NCBI GenBank assembly: GCA_020635015.1
Contig: JACKAP010000008.1
Span: 185,281-249,280 of the forward strand
Length of the DNA: 64,000 nt
Source: Calditrichia bacterium
GTDB lineage: Bacteria; Calditrichota; Calditrichia; RBG-13-44-9; J075
Reading direction: 5' to 3'
Shown piece by piece: positions 42,333 through 51,422 of the stretch. The first letter of the stretch is position 1. Every line of letters begins with the position of its first letter. The position numbers and the translations under genes are program-made. The notes below the pieces were generated by a model that saw only the letters and a program-made list of their open reading frames with translations, was not told the origin of the DNA and searched no databases.

Positions 42333-43130
42333 ATGGGATGGTGGATTGCCGGCAGTGTGTTGCTGCTTGTCTCAGTTATCCTCCAAATTGTGCGTCATTT
42401 TCAGCAAAAAAAACTGGGCGTGATGCAGTCGACCGAAACCGCCACGGTCGCGATGCTGACATCGCTGGCGGATTCGATGAGCGAGGGAGTCGGAAAAGGC
42501 AACCTGCGATACAACACTGAAGTGAAGGGAAATGTGGTTTGCGATCAGCCGCTGACCTCGGAGCTGGCCGGGGTAAGCTGCGTTTATTATCGCATGTCAG
42601 TGCAGCGGCAGTTCGAGGAGCATTATACCGAACGCGATAGCAGCGGCCGTCCGGTGCAGAAAACCCGCCGGCGTACGGAAACCATTGCGTCTAATACCCG
42701 CTCAGTGCCGTTTCAGGTGGATGACGGCAGCGGGCGCATCACGGTTAATCCGGAAGATGCGGAGGTGATTGCCGAGAAGGTGCTATCGCGTTTTGAGCCG
42801 GGGGCAAATCCCGGACAGGGCACTTTCCGTCTGGGAAGTTTTTCTTTCGATTATTCACTGGCCGGGCGGGGTGCCAATACGCTCGGTTATTTGTTCGAGG
42901 AGTCGCTGATTCCGCTGGATGCCCCGCTTTACGTGCTGGGGGAGGCGGCGGACCCGAATGGGCGGCTGGAAATTCGCCGGCCGGAAGACGGCGGCAAGTT
43001 TATTGTCAGCGTGAAAAGCGAGGAAGAACTGCAGCGGCAGATGCGCTCGAAAATGCGTGGCCTGCTGATTGCCGCGCTGATCACCGGGGTGTTGGGGATT
43101 GTTCTCGTGCTGTTGGGGGCCCTGCGATAA
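42333..43130 (+). CDS. GIDE-domain membrane protein (MULAN/E3-ligase-like without RING)
   Basis: N- and C-terminal membrane segments (residues 2-18 and about 245-263) enclose a GIDE domain: NLRYNTEVKGNVVCDQPLTS, VSCVYYRMSVQRQFEEH, RTETIASNTRSVPFQVDDGS and the EESLIPLDAPLYVLGEA end. AAGGAGGGG lies upstream of the start. In eukaryotes the domain is part of the mitochondrial ligase MULAN; in bacteria the function is unknown, often near LemA, which is absent here. Confidence 0.88.
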   Translation: MGWWIAGSVLLLVSVILQIVRHFQQKKLGVMQSTETATVAMLTSLADSMSEGVGKGNLRYNTEVKGNVVCDQPLTSELAGVSCVYYRMSVQRQFEEHYTERDSSGRPVQKTRRRTETIASNTRSVPFQVDDGSGRITVNPEDAEVIAEKVLSRFEPGANPGQGTFRLGSFSFDYSLAGRGANTLGYLFEESLIPLDAPLYVLGEAADPNGRLEIRRPEDGGKFIVSVKSEEELQRQMRSKMRGLLIAALITGVLGIVLVLLGALR

Positions 43131-43190
43131 TCTCTCGGTTGGGTTTAACTTCCGAAAGTAATCGATTGTACAAAAAAGATTAAAAAGTGC

Positions 43191-43221
43191 TTCTTTAACG
43201 CTAAAAATTGTTGTAATTTTG
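43191..43221 (+). promoter_or_regulatory. Bacteroidota-type promoter of tRNA-Ala
   Basis: TTC (43191-43193), 20 bases, TAATTTTG (43214-43221), same spacing as at tRNA-Val and the cold-shock gene but with one mismatch in the upstream box. Confidence 0.5.
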
Positions 43222-43233
43222 TGCCGCAAAAAT

Positions 43234-43309
43234 GGGGCTGTAGCTCAGATGGGAGAGCGCTGCGTTCGCAATGCAGAGGTCAGGGGTTCGATCCCCCTCA
43301 GCTCCACCA
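43234..43309 (+). tRNA. tRNA-Ala (anticodon CGC)
   Basis: 76 bases with encoded CCA. Acceptor GGGGCTG/CAGCTCC (one G-T pair), anticodon stem CTGCG/TGCAG with loop TTCGCAA (anticodon CGC, reads GCG), T-arm AGGGGTTCGATCCCCCT. Confidence 0.95.
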
Positions 43310-43315
43310 ACTCGT

Positions 43316-43351
43316 AGAGCGAGAAGCGTAAAGCGACTCGCTCTTTTTTTT
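43316..43351 (+). terminator. Rho-independent terminator of tRNA-Ala
   Basis: AGAGCGAG (43316-43323) pairs perfectly with CTCGCTCT (43337-43344), then a run of T to 43351. Confidence 0.85.
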
Positions 43352-43665
43352 ACCCGCCAGGGTGTTTGCAACCTGTCAAGGCTGAAATTGCACACAGATT
43401 CCGCAGATTGGACAGATTTTCACAGATGTCGTTCATGGGTTGATGCGTGAATGAGTTAATGGGTTTATTACGGAGGTAAAAAATCCATTCGCGTCTATTC
43501 GTGTCCATTTGTGGCAAAAAAAATCCGTGCCGATCCATGTTCATCCGTGGCAAAGTCGTTTGCCCCCCCTGCAAAATCCCTTCCGCATTGCATTGCCCTT
43601 CCGGGCTTGGTAAATTGCCATCCATTTTAAGAAATGATTCACAACAACTGCAAAGGGGAAGCGAC
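43352..43665. repeat. Intergenic dispersed repeats before the CoA-binding gene
   Basis: Holds cagattccgcagattggacag (43393-43413), octamer-like gggttgat/gcgtgaat/gagttaat units (43437-43462) and attcgcgtctattcgtgtcca with ccgtgccgatcc (43488-43550), all members of repeat families found elsewhere in the window. No gene seen. Confidence 0.6.
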
Positions 43666-44133
43666 ATGACCCTGCAGGAAAAGATCAACGATTTTTTAGC
43701 TCAAGAGAAAATTGCTGTGGCCGGGGTAACCCGGAGTCGGCCAAACGAAGCGGCGAATGCGATTTACCGTAAACTGAAAGGTGCCGGCTATACGGTCTAT
43801 GCCCTTAACCCCAACACTGAAACGGTGGAGGGAGATACCTGCTATCCCGATCTGGCCCATCTACCGGAGGCGGTGGACGGGGTAGTGGCGGTGACCGCAC
43901 CGCAGCAAACTGAAAAACTGGTGCAGGATTGCGCTGCTGCCGGGGTGCGCCGGGTGTGGATGCATCGCGCCTTTGGGCCGGGCAGCGTCTCTGCGGCAGC
44001 GGTGACCTTCTGCCGGGAAAATCATATCACCCTGATTGCCGGCGCCTGCCCGATGATGTACCTGGCGCCGGTCGATATCGGTCACAAGTGCATCCGCTGG
44101 TTCCTGGGGGTGACCAATAAACTGCCGGACTAA
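43666..44133 (+). CDS. CoA-binding domain protein (YccU-like)
   Basis: A 155-residue Rossmann-like protein: KIAVAGVTRSRPNEAANAIY is the nucleotide loop, YTVYALNPNTETVEGDTCYP and AVDGVVAVTAPQQ are the family signature. AGGGGAAG lies upstream of the ATG. It precedes an ADP-forming acyl-CoA synthetase gene, separated by a hairpin element; the same fold forms the first domain of that enzyme. Its own function in bacteria is unclear. Confidence 0.9.
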   Translation: MTLQEKINDFLAQEKIAVAGVTRSRPNEAANAIYRKLKGAGYTVYALNPNTETVEGDTCYPDLAHLPEAVDGVVAVTAPQQTEKLVQDCAAAGVRRVWMHRAFGPGSVSAAAVTFCRENHITLIAGACPMMYLAPVDIGHKCIRWFLGVTNKLPD

Positions 44134-44162
44134 TGCGGTATTGTCAAGTTCTTGTTATTAAT

Positions 44163-44322
44163 GCTCATACTGCGGGCTGTGTAATACGGAGAACTTTTGC
44201 ATAGGGCAAGGCGCATGGGGCATGGTGACTTACAGTGCGGGTGTCGGATCATGCGCTTGTACATTACGGCGCCATGCCCCATGCCCCATGCGATAAAACT
44301 TTACACGGTGCTCAGTATGAGC
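44163..44322 (+). repeat. Hairpin element, copy 3, complete with terminal inverted repeats
   Basis: 160 bases. Ends GCTCATACTG (44163-44172) and CAGTATGAGC (44313-44322) are perfect complements; inward come gtgtaa/ttacac, cttttgc/aaaac, heptamers of gcatggg and their complement, and the shared core. I see no transposase frame and no convincing target duplication (flanks ttattaat and gattatga). Confidence 0.9.
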
Positions 44323-44356
44323 GATTATGAATGCTATTATCGCGAAAGAGGTGCCC

Positions 44357-46423
44357 ATGCTGACTTCCTTCTTCAATCCCCGCGGAGTGGCCGTGGTCGG
44401 TGCATCGCGGGATCCGCACAAGCTCGGATACGGAGTTATTCGAAACCTGGTTGAATATCGTTACAAGGGCAAGATTTATCCGGTGAATCCGGTGGCGAGC
44501 GAGATCCTCGACCATCCCTGCTATCCCACGGTGGGTGAGGTGCCCGATCCGGTGGATCTGGCGGTGATCGTGTTACCGGCCCACCGGGTCACTGAGGCCG
44601 TCGATGCCTGCGGCGAGCGGGGCATCCGCCATGTGATTGTGGTCAGCGGAGGTTTTCGGGAAACCGGCCCACAGGGCAAACAGCTCGAGGATGAACTGGC
44701 GCAAACCGCCAGAAAACATGGCATCCGCCTGCTTGGCCCCAACTGCATCGGCAGTATCGACACCCATACGCCGGTCAACACCACTTTTGTGGTAGGGATG
44801 CCCCATGAGGGCGATATTGGTTTCGTCTCTCAATCCGGGGCGATGGTCGCGGCGGTGATCGACTGGGCCCGCGCCGCCGGAGTGGGCTTTTCCCGTATCG
44901 TCAGCCTCGGCAATCAGATCGATGTGAATGTTACCGAGATGATCACTGCAATGGTCGATGATCCCCAGACCCGGGTGATCACTGCCTACATCGAGGGAAT
45001 CGTCGATGGCCGGGCATTCCGCGAAGCGCTGGAAGCGGCGGCGCGGCATAAGCCGGTGGTGATCATCAAAGCCGGCCAGGGCAGCAGCGGCGCGAAAGCG
45101 GTGGCCTCCCATACCGGCGCGCTGGCCGGCAGTGCCGAGGTTTACAGCGCGGTGTTTGAGCATAGCGGCGCATTGCAGGCGGAGGATATGGAAACTTTAT
45201 TTGATTGGGCCCGCGGTCTGGCCTGGCAGCCGCTGCCCAGAGGGAACCGGGTGGCGGTGCTGACCAATGCCGGCGGTCCGGGTATCCTGACCGTCGACGC
45301 ATTGGAGGCGGCCGGGCTTTCGCTGGCGCAGTTGACCGACGAGACCCGCGAATATCTGCGCAAGCGCCTGCCTCCGGCCGCAAGCATCGCCAACCCGGTG
45401 GACGTGCTGGCCGGCTCCGGCCCGGGCATCTACGGCCTCGCGCTGGATGCCCTGCTCTCCGATCCCACTGTTGATGCTGCCCTGGTGATCCAGGCGCCGC
45501 AGGACTGGTTCCTGCCGGCCAGCCTGGCAGAGGTGGTGGGAGAAGTGGCGGCGGTGCATCACAAGCCGGTGCTGGCCTCGATTATGGGACTGGCTTCGGT
45601 GGACCAGGCCTCCCAGATCCTCCACCAGCGCCACATCCCCAATTTCGCCTTCCCGGAACGGGGCGCTTCCACCCTGGCAGCAATGCTGCACCGCCGGGAG
45701 TGGCTGGAAATTCCTCCAGAGGAACCGCCAGCAATGGATGGAGTTGATCGTGCTGCCGCGACGGCTGCCCTGGCCGGGGAGCGCTATTACGAGCTGATCG
45801 GCGCCTACCGCATTCCGGTCTGTCCTTCCCAACTGGCGACCAGCGCTGAAGAAGCGGCCGAAATGGCGGAAGCGGCCGGGTTCCCGGTGGTGCTCAAGCT
45901 AGTATCACCGGAACTGACCCATAAGACCGATGTCGGCGGTGTCAAGCTTGATCTCAAAGATAAAGCCACGGTGCGGGAAGCATTTGGACAGATTTACGCC
46001 GCTGCAAAAGCCGCCGCGCCGGATGCGACCATCCGCGGGGTGCTGGTGCAGCGAATGTTACGCGAAGGCCAGGAGGTGATCGTGGGTATGCGCCGCGATC
46101 CGCAGTTCGGCCCATTGATCCTGGTGGGCAGCGGTGGGGTGGAAGTAGAGCTGCTCCGGGATGTTGCTACCGGTATGGCCCCGCTCACCCGCCGCCAGGC
46201 GGAGCAGATGCTCGCCTCCACCCTGGCGGGCAAACGCCTTAACGGGCTGCGCGGCGCCCCCCCCGCCGACCGGGCAGCGGTGATCGACGCCATGCTGCGC
46301 CTTTCCCGGCTGGCCTGTGACTTTCCGGAAATCTCCGAACTGGAAATCAACCCGCTCTACGCCCTCCCGAAAGGGCAGGGGGCATTTGCGGTGGATGTGC
46401 GGGGAACGCGGGTAAAGACCTGA
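44357..46423 (+). CDS. ADP-forming acyl-CoA (acetate--CoA) synthetase, fused alpha-beta
   Basis: Interconverts acyl-CoA, ADP and phosphate with acid, ATP and CoA, conserving energy as ATP. The 688 residues contain the CoA-binding domain (FNPRGVAVVGASRDPHKLGY), the ligase-CoA domain with VSQSGAMVAAVIDWA and the phospho-His H252 (ASHTGALAGSA), and the ATP-grasp domain (about 485-688: VVLKLVSPELTHKTDVGGVK, RDPQFGPLILVGSGGV). I use the ATG at 44357 (GAGGTG upstream) rather than one at 44327 that abuts the hairpin element. Confidence 0.92.
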   Translation: MLTSFFNPRGVAVVGASRDPHKLGYGVIRNLVEYRYKGKIYPVNPVASEILDHPCYPTVGEVPDPVDLAVIVLPAHRVTEAVDACGERGIRHVIVVSGGFRETGPQGKQLEDELAQTARKHGIRLLGPNCIGSIDTHTPVNTTFVVGMPHEGDIGFVSQSGAMVAAVIDWARAAGVGFSRIVSLGNQIDVNVTEMITAMVDDPQTRVITAYIEGIVDGRAFREALEAAARHKPVVIIKAGQGSSGAKAVASHTGALAGSAEVYSAVFEHSGALQAEDMETLFDWARGLAWQPLPRGNRVAVLTNAGGPGILTVDALEAAGLSLAQLTDETREYLRKRLPPAASIANPVDVLAGSGPGIYGLALDALLSDPTVDAALVIQAPQDWFLPASLAEVVGEVAAVHHKPVLASIMGLASVDQASQILHQRHIPNFAFPERGASTLAAMLHRREWLEIPPEEPPAMDGVDRAAATAALAGERYYELIGAYRIPVCPSQLATSAEEAAEMAEAAGFPVVLKLVSPELTHKTDVGGVKLDLKDKATVREAFGQIYAAAKAAAPDATIRGVLVQRMLREGQEVIVGMRRDPQFGPLILVGSGGVEVELLRDVATGMAPLTRRQAEQMLASTLAGKRLNGLRGAPPADRAAVIDAMLRLSRLACDFPEISELEINPLYALPKGQGAFAVDVRGTRVKT

Positions 46424-46520
46424 TACTGGATACTGGATGTTTGCGCTGCGCGCGATGTTTGCCGGCTGCGCCGGCGATGTTTGTTCGCTTCGCTCACGAT
46501 GTTTGCGCTGCGCGCGATAT
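46424..46520. repeat. Heptamer pair and GATGTTTGC-type tandem repeat
   Basis: Right after the stop, gatactg units (46423-46436) lead into gatgtttgcgctgcgcgc, gatgtttgccggctgcgccg and gatgtttgttcgcttcgctcac. Unit structure and words match the tandem array at 26181-26476. Confidence 0.8.
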
Positions 46521-46545
46521 CTCTTTGCGGGCGTATCCGGGTGCT

Positions 46546-46662
46546 GTCATTGCGAGCCGCGCGGTTTGCGGCGCGGCAATCTCCGGCGTGCCGCTACCAA
46601 TGTAACTGCAGATAGGGGCACCACGCAGGAGATTGCTTCGGCAGAAAACGCCTTACAATGAC
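46546..46662. repeat. GTCATTGCGAG dispersed repeat, 117 bp
   Basis: Ends GTCATTGCGAGCC and CAATGAC are inverted, with inner GGCAATCTCC (46575 region) and GGAGATTGCTTCG (46627 region). This type of element is common between genes of many bacteria. 46663-46803 has atccgtgtcaatccgtgtaatccgtgg and no gene. Confidence 0.7.
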
Positions 46663-46803
46663 TGCTCAAAATAAGTTCTGATACGGCCGAACTGCCGCAG
46701 TAACTCGAATTATTGCAACCTTTTCCATGTATCGGTTGCCAACATCCGTGTCAATCCGTGTAATCCGTGGCTTATCAGTTTAACGCCGAAGGAACCGAGG
46801 AAT

Positions 46804-47325
46804 ATGATCTTACGAATTACGCTTATATTAACTGGCTTTGCCTGGATCGCCGGCTGCGGCCTTTCCGGATCGCTGCCGCAGTTTGATATCACGCCGGATA
46901 AGCGCAGCGACCGGGTGGAACTTCGGGAGGAAAAAGGCCGGCGGGTGATCGAGATCTTCAGCGAGAGCGGGATCGGCGCTGCCGAGGTCACCCTTCATTC
47001 CGGAAATTTCCGCGACGGCCTGAAGATCCGCCTGCACCTGCGCGGGCTGGAATCGTTTCAACTGATCACCGCCCAGCAGACCCTGAAACTGAGCGTTTCC
47101 AGCAGCCAAGCCGGGCAGGTCTCCCAGGAATTGCAGTCCGGCAGCGGCGTAACCCTTCACCGGGAGCGGTTGGATGAAGGAAGCATATTTTGGGTAGGGG
47201 TGCAGCAGAGCTCCGGAGCAGCCGGCGCGGCGGCCGGTTATTTTGAACTGACCATCCCGCCGATTTACTTTCCGGAAAATCCCCGCAGTTTTTCTTTTCG
47301 CTGGATCGATTTTTACCGCGAGTGA
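46804..47325 (+). CDS. Small lipoprotein of unknown function
   Basis: Signal with lipobox WIAGC (C18). The 155-residue mature part is beta-rich with alternating charged and hydrophobic residues (IEIFSESGIGAAEVTLHSG, LKIRLHLRGLESFQLITAQQ), ends SFRWIDFYRE. Not recognised. Poor ribosome site (GAGGAAT). Confidence 0.7.
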   Translation: MILRITLILTGFAWIAGCGLSGSLPQFDITPDKRSDRVELREEKGRRVIEIFSESGIGAAEVTLHSGNFRDGLKIRLHLRGLESFQLITAQQTLKLSVSSSQAGQVSQELQSGSGVTLHRERLDEGSIFWVGVQQSSGAAGAAAGYFELTIPPIYFPENPRSFSFRWIDFYRE

Positions 47326-47379
47326 GAATCACCCTTCCCGATAAAATGCTTGTTTATTTCCTTGAGGCGGGATATGTTG

Positions 47380-47505
47380 GATTTGCATGGGGCATGGGCA
47401 AAACATAAATGCAGAATGCTGAGGATGGAATGCGGAATGTAAGGCAAACCTCAACATGAACGATAAAAAACATTCGCGAAAATTCGTGTTCATTCGTGGC
47501 TAAAA
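47380..47505. repeat. Short dispersed-repeat fragments
   Basis: gcatggggcatgggc (47384-47398), agaatgctgaggatggaatgcgg (47412-47434) and attcgtgttcattcgtggct (47482-47501). Fragments of the families described for other gaps. Confidence 0.5.
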
Positions 47506-47521
47506 ACAATCCTGGGAAACA

Positions 47522-49132
47522 ATGCCGAACCGCGATTATAAAGCCGATGTGATCATCGCCGGGGGCGGACTGGCCGGACTGGCGACCGCTTTCGAGCTGC
47601 TTGACCGGGGCTTGCAGGTGCTGATCCTGGAGCGCGACAAGCCGGAAAAACTCGGCGGGCTGGCCAAAGAATCGTTTGGCGGGATATTGATGGTCGATAC
47701 CCCCTTGCAGCGCAAGGCGGGGATCCGCGACACCCCGGCGCTGGCCCTGGCCGACTGGCACAGCTATGCCGAGTTCGAGCCTGGCGACGACTGGCCGCGG
47801 CAGTGGGCGGAGACCTACGTGCATACGTCCCGGGAGATGATTTACGACTGGCTGAGCGCCCGCAAGGTGCGCTTCCTGCCGGTGGTCAACTGGCCGGAGC
47901 GGGGGATGTATCGCCGCGGCAACTCCCTGCCGCGCTGGCATATCGCCTGGGGCACCGGTTTCGGGATCATCGAAGCCGTGCTGATGGGCCTGGAAAGACA
48001 TCCCCGGCGGAAAAATCTTACCATTCACTATCATCATCGTGTAGAAGAGCTGATCCGCAGCAATGGCGCAGTGAGCGGCTGCGCCGGCCGACTGGAAGAC
48101 AGCGGCGAGCCCTTTACCGCGAGCGGCACGGTGGTGGTCGCCGCCGGGGGCATCTGCGGAGGCGACCTTCGCAAAGTGCGCCAGCACTGGTTCCGGGAAT
48201 GGGGCGATCCCCCGCCGGTGATCCTCAACGGTTCCCATATCTTTGCCGACGGCCTACTCCACGATCAGGTAGAAGCGATCGGCGGCAACCTGACCCATCT
48301 CGATAAACACTGGCATTATGCCGCCGGGATTCATTATCCCAATTCGCCGCGGCCCAACCACGGCCTTAGCCTGGTGCCGCCCCGTTCCGCCCTGTGGATG
48401 AACGCCCACGGCCAACGCATCGGCCCTCCTCCATTGGTGGGCTATACTGACACCCGCTATCTGGTGGAACAAATTTGCCGCCAGCCGGGACAGTTCTCCT
48501 GGCAGATCCTCAACTGGAAAATCGCCATCAAGGAACTGGCGGTTTCGGGCTGCGATTATATGACCGCCTTCCGGGAAAAAAAGAAGCTGCGCATGCTCAA
48601 AGAGCTGCTTTTCGGCAATAAGGAACTGGCCGGGCGGCTGATCCGGGAAGCGAAGGATATCGTGACGGCCGACAGCGTGCAGGAATTGGCGGCTAAAATG
48701 AATGCGCTGGAAACCGGCCACCGGGTAGATCCGGAACTGCTGGAGGCGGAGATCGCCTCTTATGATGCCGAGATCGCCCGCGGCCCGGCCTATTTTGTCG
48801 ATGAACAGCTGCGCCGCTTGATGAATTTCCGTACGTATAGAGGCGATCGCCTGCGGCTGTGCAAATATCAAGCGATTAACGACTCGAACGCCCGGCCGCT
48901 GATTGCTATCCGTGAATTTATTCTTAGCCGCAAGAGCCTCGGCGGAATCCAGACCGACCTGCAGTGCCGGGTGCTGGACCGCCAGGGTGCACCGATTCCG
49001 GGGCTCTATGCTGTAGGCGAGGCGGCCGGATTCGGCGGCGGGGGGATCCATGGGCGCCGCTCCCTGGAAGGCAGCTTCCTGGGCAGTTGTGTGCTCACCG
49101 GCCGGCGGGCGGCCCGGGCGATTGCAGGATAA
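47522..49132 (+). CDS. FAD-dependent dehydrogenase (flavocytochrome/ketosteroid-dehydrogenase-like)
   Basis: A 536-residue flavoenzyme. FAD-binding motif IIAGGGLAGLATAFELLDRG (about residues 11-30) with ERDKPEKLGG, and C-terminal GLYAVGEAAGFGGGGIHG, SLEGSFLGSCVLTGR match the FAD-binding dehydrogenase group (COG3573-type, related to KstD and fumarate reductase flavoprotein). No signal peptide, so it acts in the cytosol. Substrate unknown. It opens a block of keto- and sugar-acid enzymes. Confidence 0.87.
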   Translation: MPNRDYKADVIIAGGGLAGLATAFELLDRGLQVLILERDKPEKLGGLAKESFGGILMVDTPLQRKAGIRDTPALALADWHSYAEFEPGDDWPRQWAETYVHTSREMIYDWLSARKVRFLPVVNWPERGMYRRGNSLPRWHIAWGTGFGIIEAVLMGLERHPRRKNLTIHYHHRVEELIRSNGAVSGCAGRLEDSGEPFTASGTVVVAAGGICGGDLRKVRQHWFREWGDPPPVILNGSHIFADGLLHDQVEAIGGNLTHLDKHWHYAAGIHYPNSPRPNHGLSLVPPRSALWMNAHGQRIGPPPLVGYTDTRYLVEQICRQPGQFSWQILNWKIAIKELAVSGCDYMTAFREKKKLRMLKELLFGNKELAGRLIREAKDIVTADSVQELAAKMNALETGHRVDPELLEAEIASYDAEIARGPAYFVDEQLRRLMNFRTYRGDRLRLCKYQAINDSNARPLIAIREFILSRKSLGGIQTDLQCRVLDRQGAPIPGLYAVGEAAGFGGGGIHGRRSLEGSFLGSCVLTGRRAARAIAG

Positions 49133-49151
49133 GTTCAATATCCTGTTGATT

Positions 49152-49218
49152 TTTCAGCCCACGAAACACGCGAAATAAACTAAACTGCTTAGGGTGTTTT
49201 GTGTGTTTCGTGGGCTGA
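49152..49218. repeat. TTCGTGGGCTGAA hairpin
   Basis: 49152-49168 and 49202-49218 are perfect 17-base complements (ttcagcccacgaaacac / gtgtttcgtgggctgaa) around a 33-base loop. Confidence 0.85.
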
Positions 49219-49264
49219 ATGGTTACCGGATTTATAGATATTATTCGATTCCAGGAGGCAAGTT

Positions 49265-51052
49265 ATGAGCGGAACAGAAAAACCGCAGCAAGCTAACAAG
49301 GCAAAATCAGCGAAAAGCGTCAAGCAAACCGGTGCCTGGCTGTGCGTGCATGCCCTGGAACAATTGCCGGTCCGCCATACCTTCGGTATCCCCGGGGTAC
49401 AGAATACCGAGATCTATGACGAGCTGAACAAATCGAAAAAGATCGAGCCCATCCTGGTGATCCATGAAGGAGGGGGCGCCTTCATGGCCGATGCCATCAG
49501 CCGCACCAGCGGCGATGTCGGCACCCTGGTGGTAGTGCCTTCCGCCGGCATCACCCATGCCATGAGCGGCATCGGGGAAGCGTTCCTCGACGGCATCCCG
49601 ATGCTGATCATCTCCGGCGGCATCCGCCGCGATACCGGCAAGTTTTACCAATTGCACCAGTGGGATCAGCATAAATTCCTGGCGAACGCGACCAAAAAGA
49701 CCTACCTGATCAGTGAGCACCGCCAGATCGTGCCCACGATTTTTGAAGCCTACCGCATCGCTACCTCCGGGGAACCGGGACCGGTATTTATCGAGATCCC
49801 GGTCGATATCCAGCTCTTCAAAGGCGATGCCGGGGTGTTGCCGTCGTTTCAGGAAGCGGAATTGACCGCGATGTTCGACGAAGAGGAGATCGACCAGGCC
49901 CTGGCGCTGCTGCGCGCCGCCAAAAAACCGGCGTTGTTCCTGGGATGGGGCTGCCGGGAAGCCACGGCAGCGGCGGTGGCGCTGGCGGAACTTCTGGAGG
50001 CGCCGGTGGCAACCACCCTGCAGGGACTCAGCGTCTTTCCGGCCAATCATCCCCTGCATGCCGGGATGGGGTTCGGCCCCAGTGCGGTGCCGGCAGCGGA
50101 GAACGCTTTCAAGGATTGCGACTGCCTCCTGGCAGCCGGGGTGCGCTTTGCCGAGATCCCTACCGGCAGTTACGGGGTGACGGTGCCGGAGAACCTGATC
50201 CATATCGATATCAACCCGGAAGTATTTCACAAGAATTATCCCGCCAAAGTAGCCGTCGAAGGTGATGCCGCCGAGGTGCTGGAGGCGCTGGTGAACGGCC
50301 TGAAAAACAGCAGCCACCATGCTTCCCGGTCAGGTGATCAACTTCGCAAACAGATCCGCGATGATAAAGCTAAATATCTCAACGAGTGGAAAAAACACCG
50401 CACCAAACGGGTCAATCCGGCGTTGTTCTTCGAATCCCTGCGCCGCCACCTCCCGGAGGATGCGATCACGGTGGTCGACGACGGTAATCACACATTTCTG
50501 GCTGCGGAGCTGTTCCCGGTATATCAATCAAAAACGTTTATCTCACCCACCGATTTTAACTGCATGGGCTATTGCGTGCCGGGCGCAATCGGCGCCAAGC
50601 TGGTCAATCCGCAAAAGACCGTGATCGGGATCGTGGGCGACGGGGCGTTTTTGATGACCTGTATGGAGATCATCACCGCTTCGAGCCATAATCTCGGGGT
50701 GGTCTATTTCGTGTTCCACGACGGAGAGCTTTCCCAGATCTCCCAGGGGCAGGAAATACCCTATAACCGTAAAGTTTGCACTGTGCTTGGCGATTTCCAA
50801 TTGTCCGGCGTGGCCCAGGCCACCGGGGCGGCTTTCCTGGAGATCCGCGAGAATCCGGAGATCGACTCGATCATCCCCAGCGCCCTGCAGATCGCTGCCA
50901 AGGGCCAGCCGGTGATTGTCGACGTGCATATCGACTACAGCAAGCGCACCCGCTTTACCAAAGGGGTGGTGGATACGGTGATGAAGCGCTTCTCCCTGGG
51001 CGACAAGTTCCGCTTTGTGGGACGGGCGATTGTGAGGAAAGTGACGGGCTAG
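49265..51052 (+). CDS. Thiamine-pyrophosphate-dependent enzyme (acetolactate synthase/2-oxoacid decarboxylase family)
   Basis: A 595-residue three-domain TPP enzyme. The catalytic Glu is E68 (VIHEGGGAFMADA), PSAGITHAMSGIGEAFLDGI and GPVFIEIPVDI mark the PYR domain, the middle domain runs 200-340, and IGIVGDGAFLMTCMEI is the TPP/Mg motif. The second half of that motif has FHDGELSQI where most relatives have Asn-Asn. No CoA-binding or FAD-specific features are clear, so decarboxylase and carboligase activities are both possible. Located among sugar-acid enzymes. Confidence 0.88.
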   Translation: MSGTEKPQQANKAKSAKSVKQTGAWLCVHALEQLPVRHTFGIPGVQNTEIYDELNKSKKIEPILVIHEGGGAFMADAISRTSGDVGTLVVVPSAGITHAMSGIGEAFLDGIPMLIISGGIRRDTGKFYQLHQWDQHKFLANATKKTYLISEHRQIVPTIFEAYRIATSGEPGPVFIEIPVDIQLFKGDAGVLPSFQEAELTAMFDEEEIDQALALLRAAKKPALFLGWGCREATAAAVALAELLEAPVATTLQGLSVFPANHPLHAGMGFGPSAVPAAENAFKDCDCLLAAGVRFAEIPTGSYGVTVPENLIHIDINPEVFHKNYPAKVAVEGDAAEVLEALVNGLKNSSHHASRSGDQLRKQIRDDKAKYLNEWKKHRTKRVNPALFFESLRRHLPEDAITVVDDGNHTFLAAELFPVYQSKTFISPTDFNCMGYCVPGAIGAKLVNPQKTVIGIVGDGAFLMTCMEIITASSHNLGVVYFVFHDGELSQISQGQEIPYNRKVCTVLGDFQLSGVAQATGAAFLEIRENPEIDSIIPSALQIAAKGQPVIVDVHIDYSKRTRFTKGVVDTVMKRFSLGDKFRFVGRAIVRKVTG

Positions 51053-51422
51053 ATGCATGGGGCAAGGGGCATGGCGCAAAAGACAATGCTAAAAAGCCTT
51101 GCGAATAATTTTGATTTGTAATATTACCATAATTTTGATGATAATGTCTAAATATCGCTTGACAAAATCCCCTTCGCCATTACAATGCCCCATGCCCCAT
51201 GCCCCATGCCCCATGCCCCATGCCCTCCGCATTTTTTCAAAAACCTCCCCAATTGTAACACAACGGTAACATTGGTTTGCTAAATTCCGATCGGTAGCCA
51301 GGGTGTTGAGGCATCGGGCGAAAATCGGTTTCGGCTGCACTGTCATGCCCATCAACTCATACACCCATCTACCCATCAACAAATTAAGTAACCGTCTGTC
51401 AGTCTAAAAGATCGGTGAAATC
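51053..51422. repeat. Intergenic region: ATGCCCC heptamer arms and octamers
   Basis: gcatggggcaaggggcatggcgc (51055-51077) and six atgcccc units (51186-51228) form inverted arms around an AT-rich core without the conserved element core. 51345-51380 has acccatct/acccatca units ahead of the STAS gene. Confidence 0.75.
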
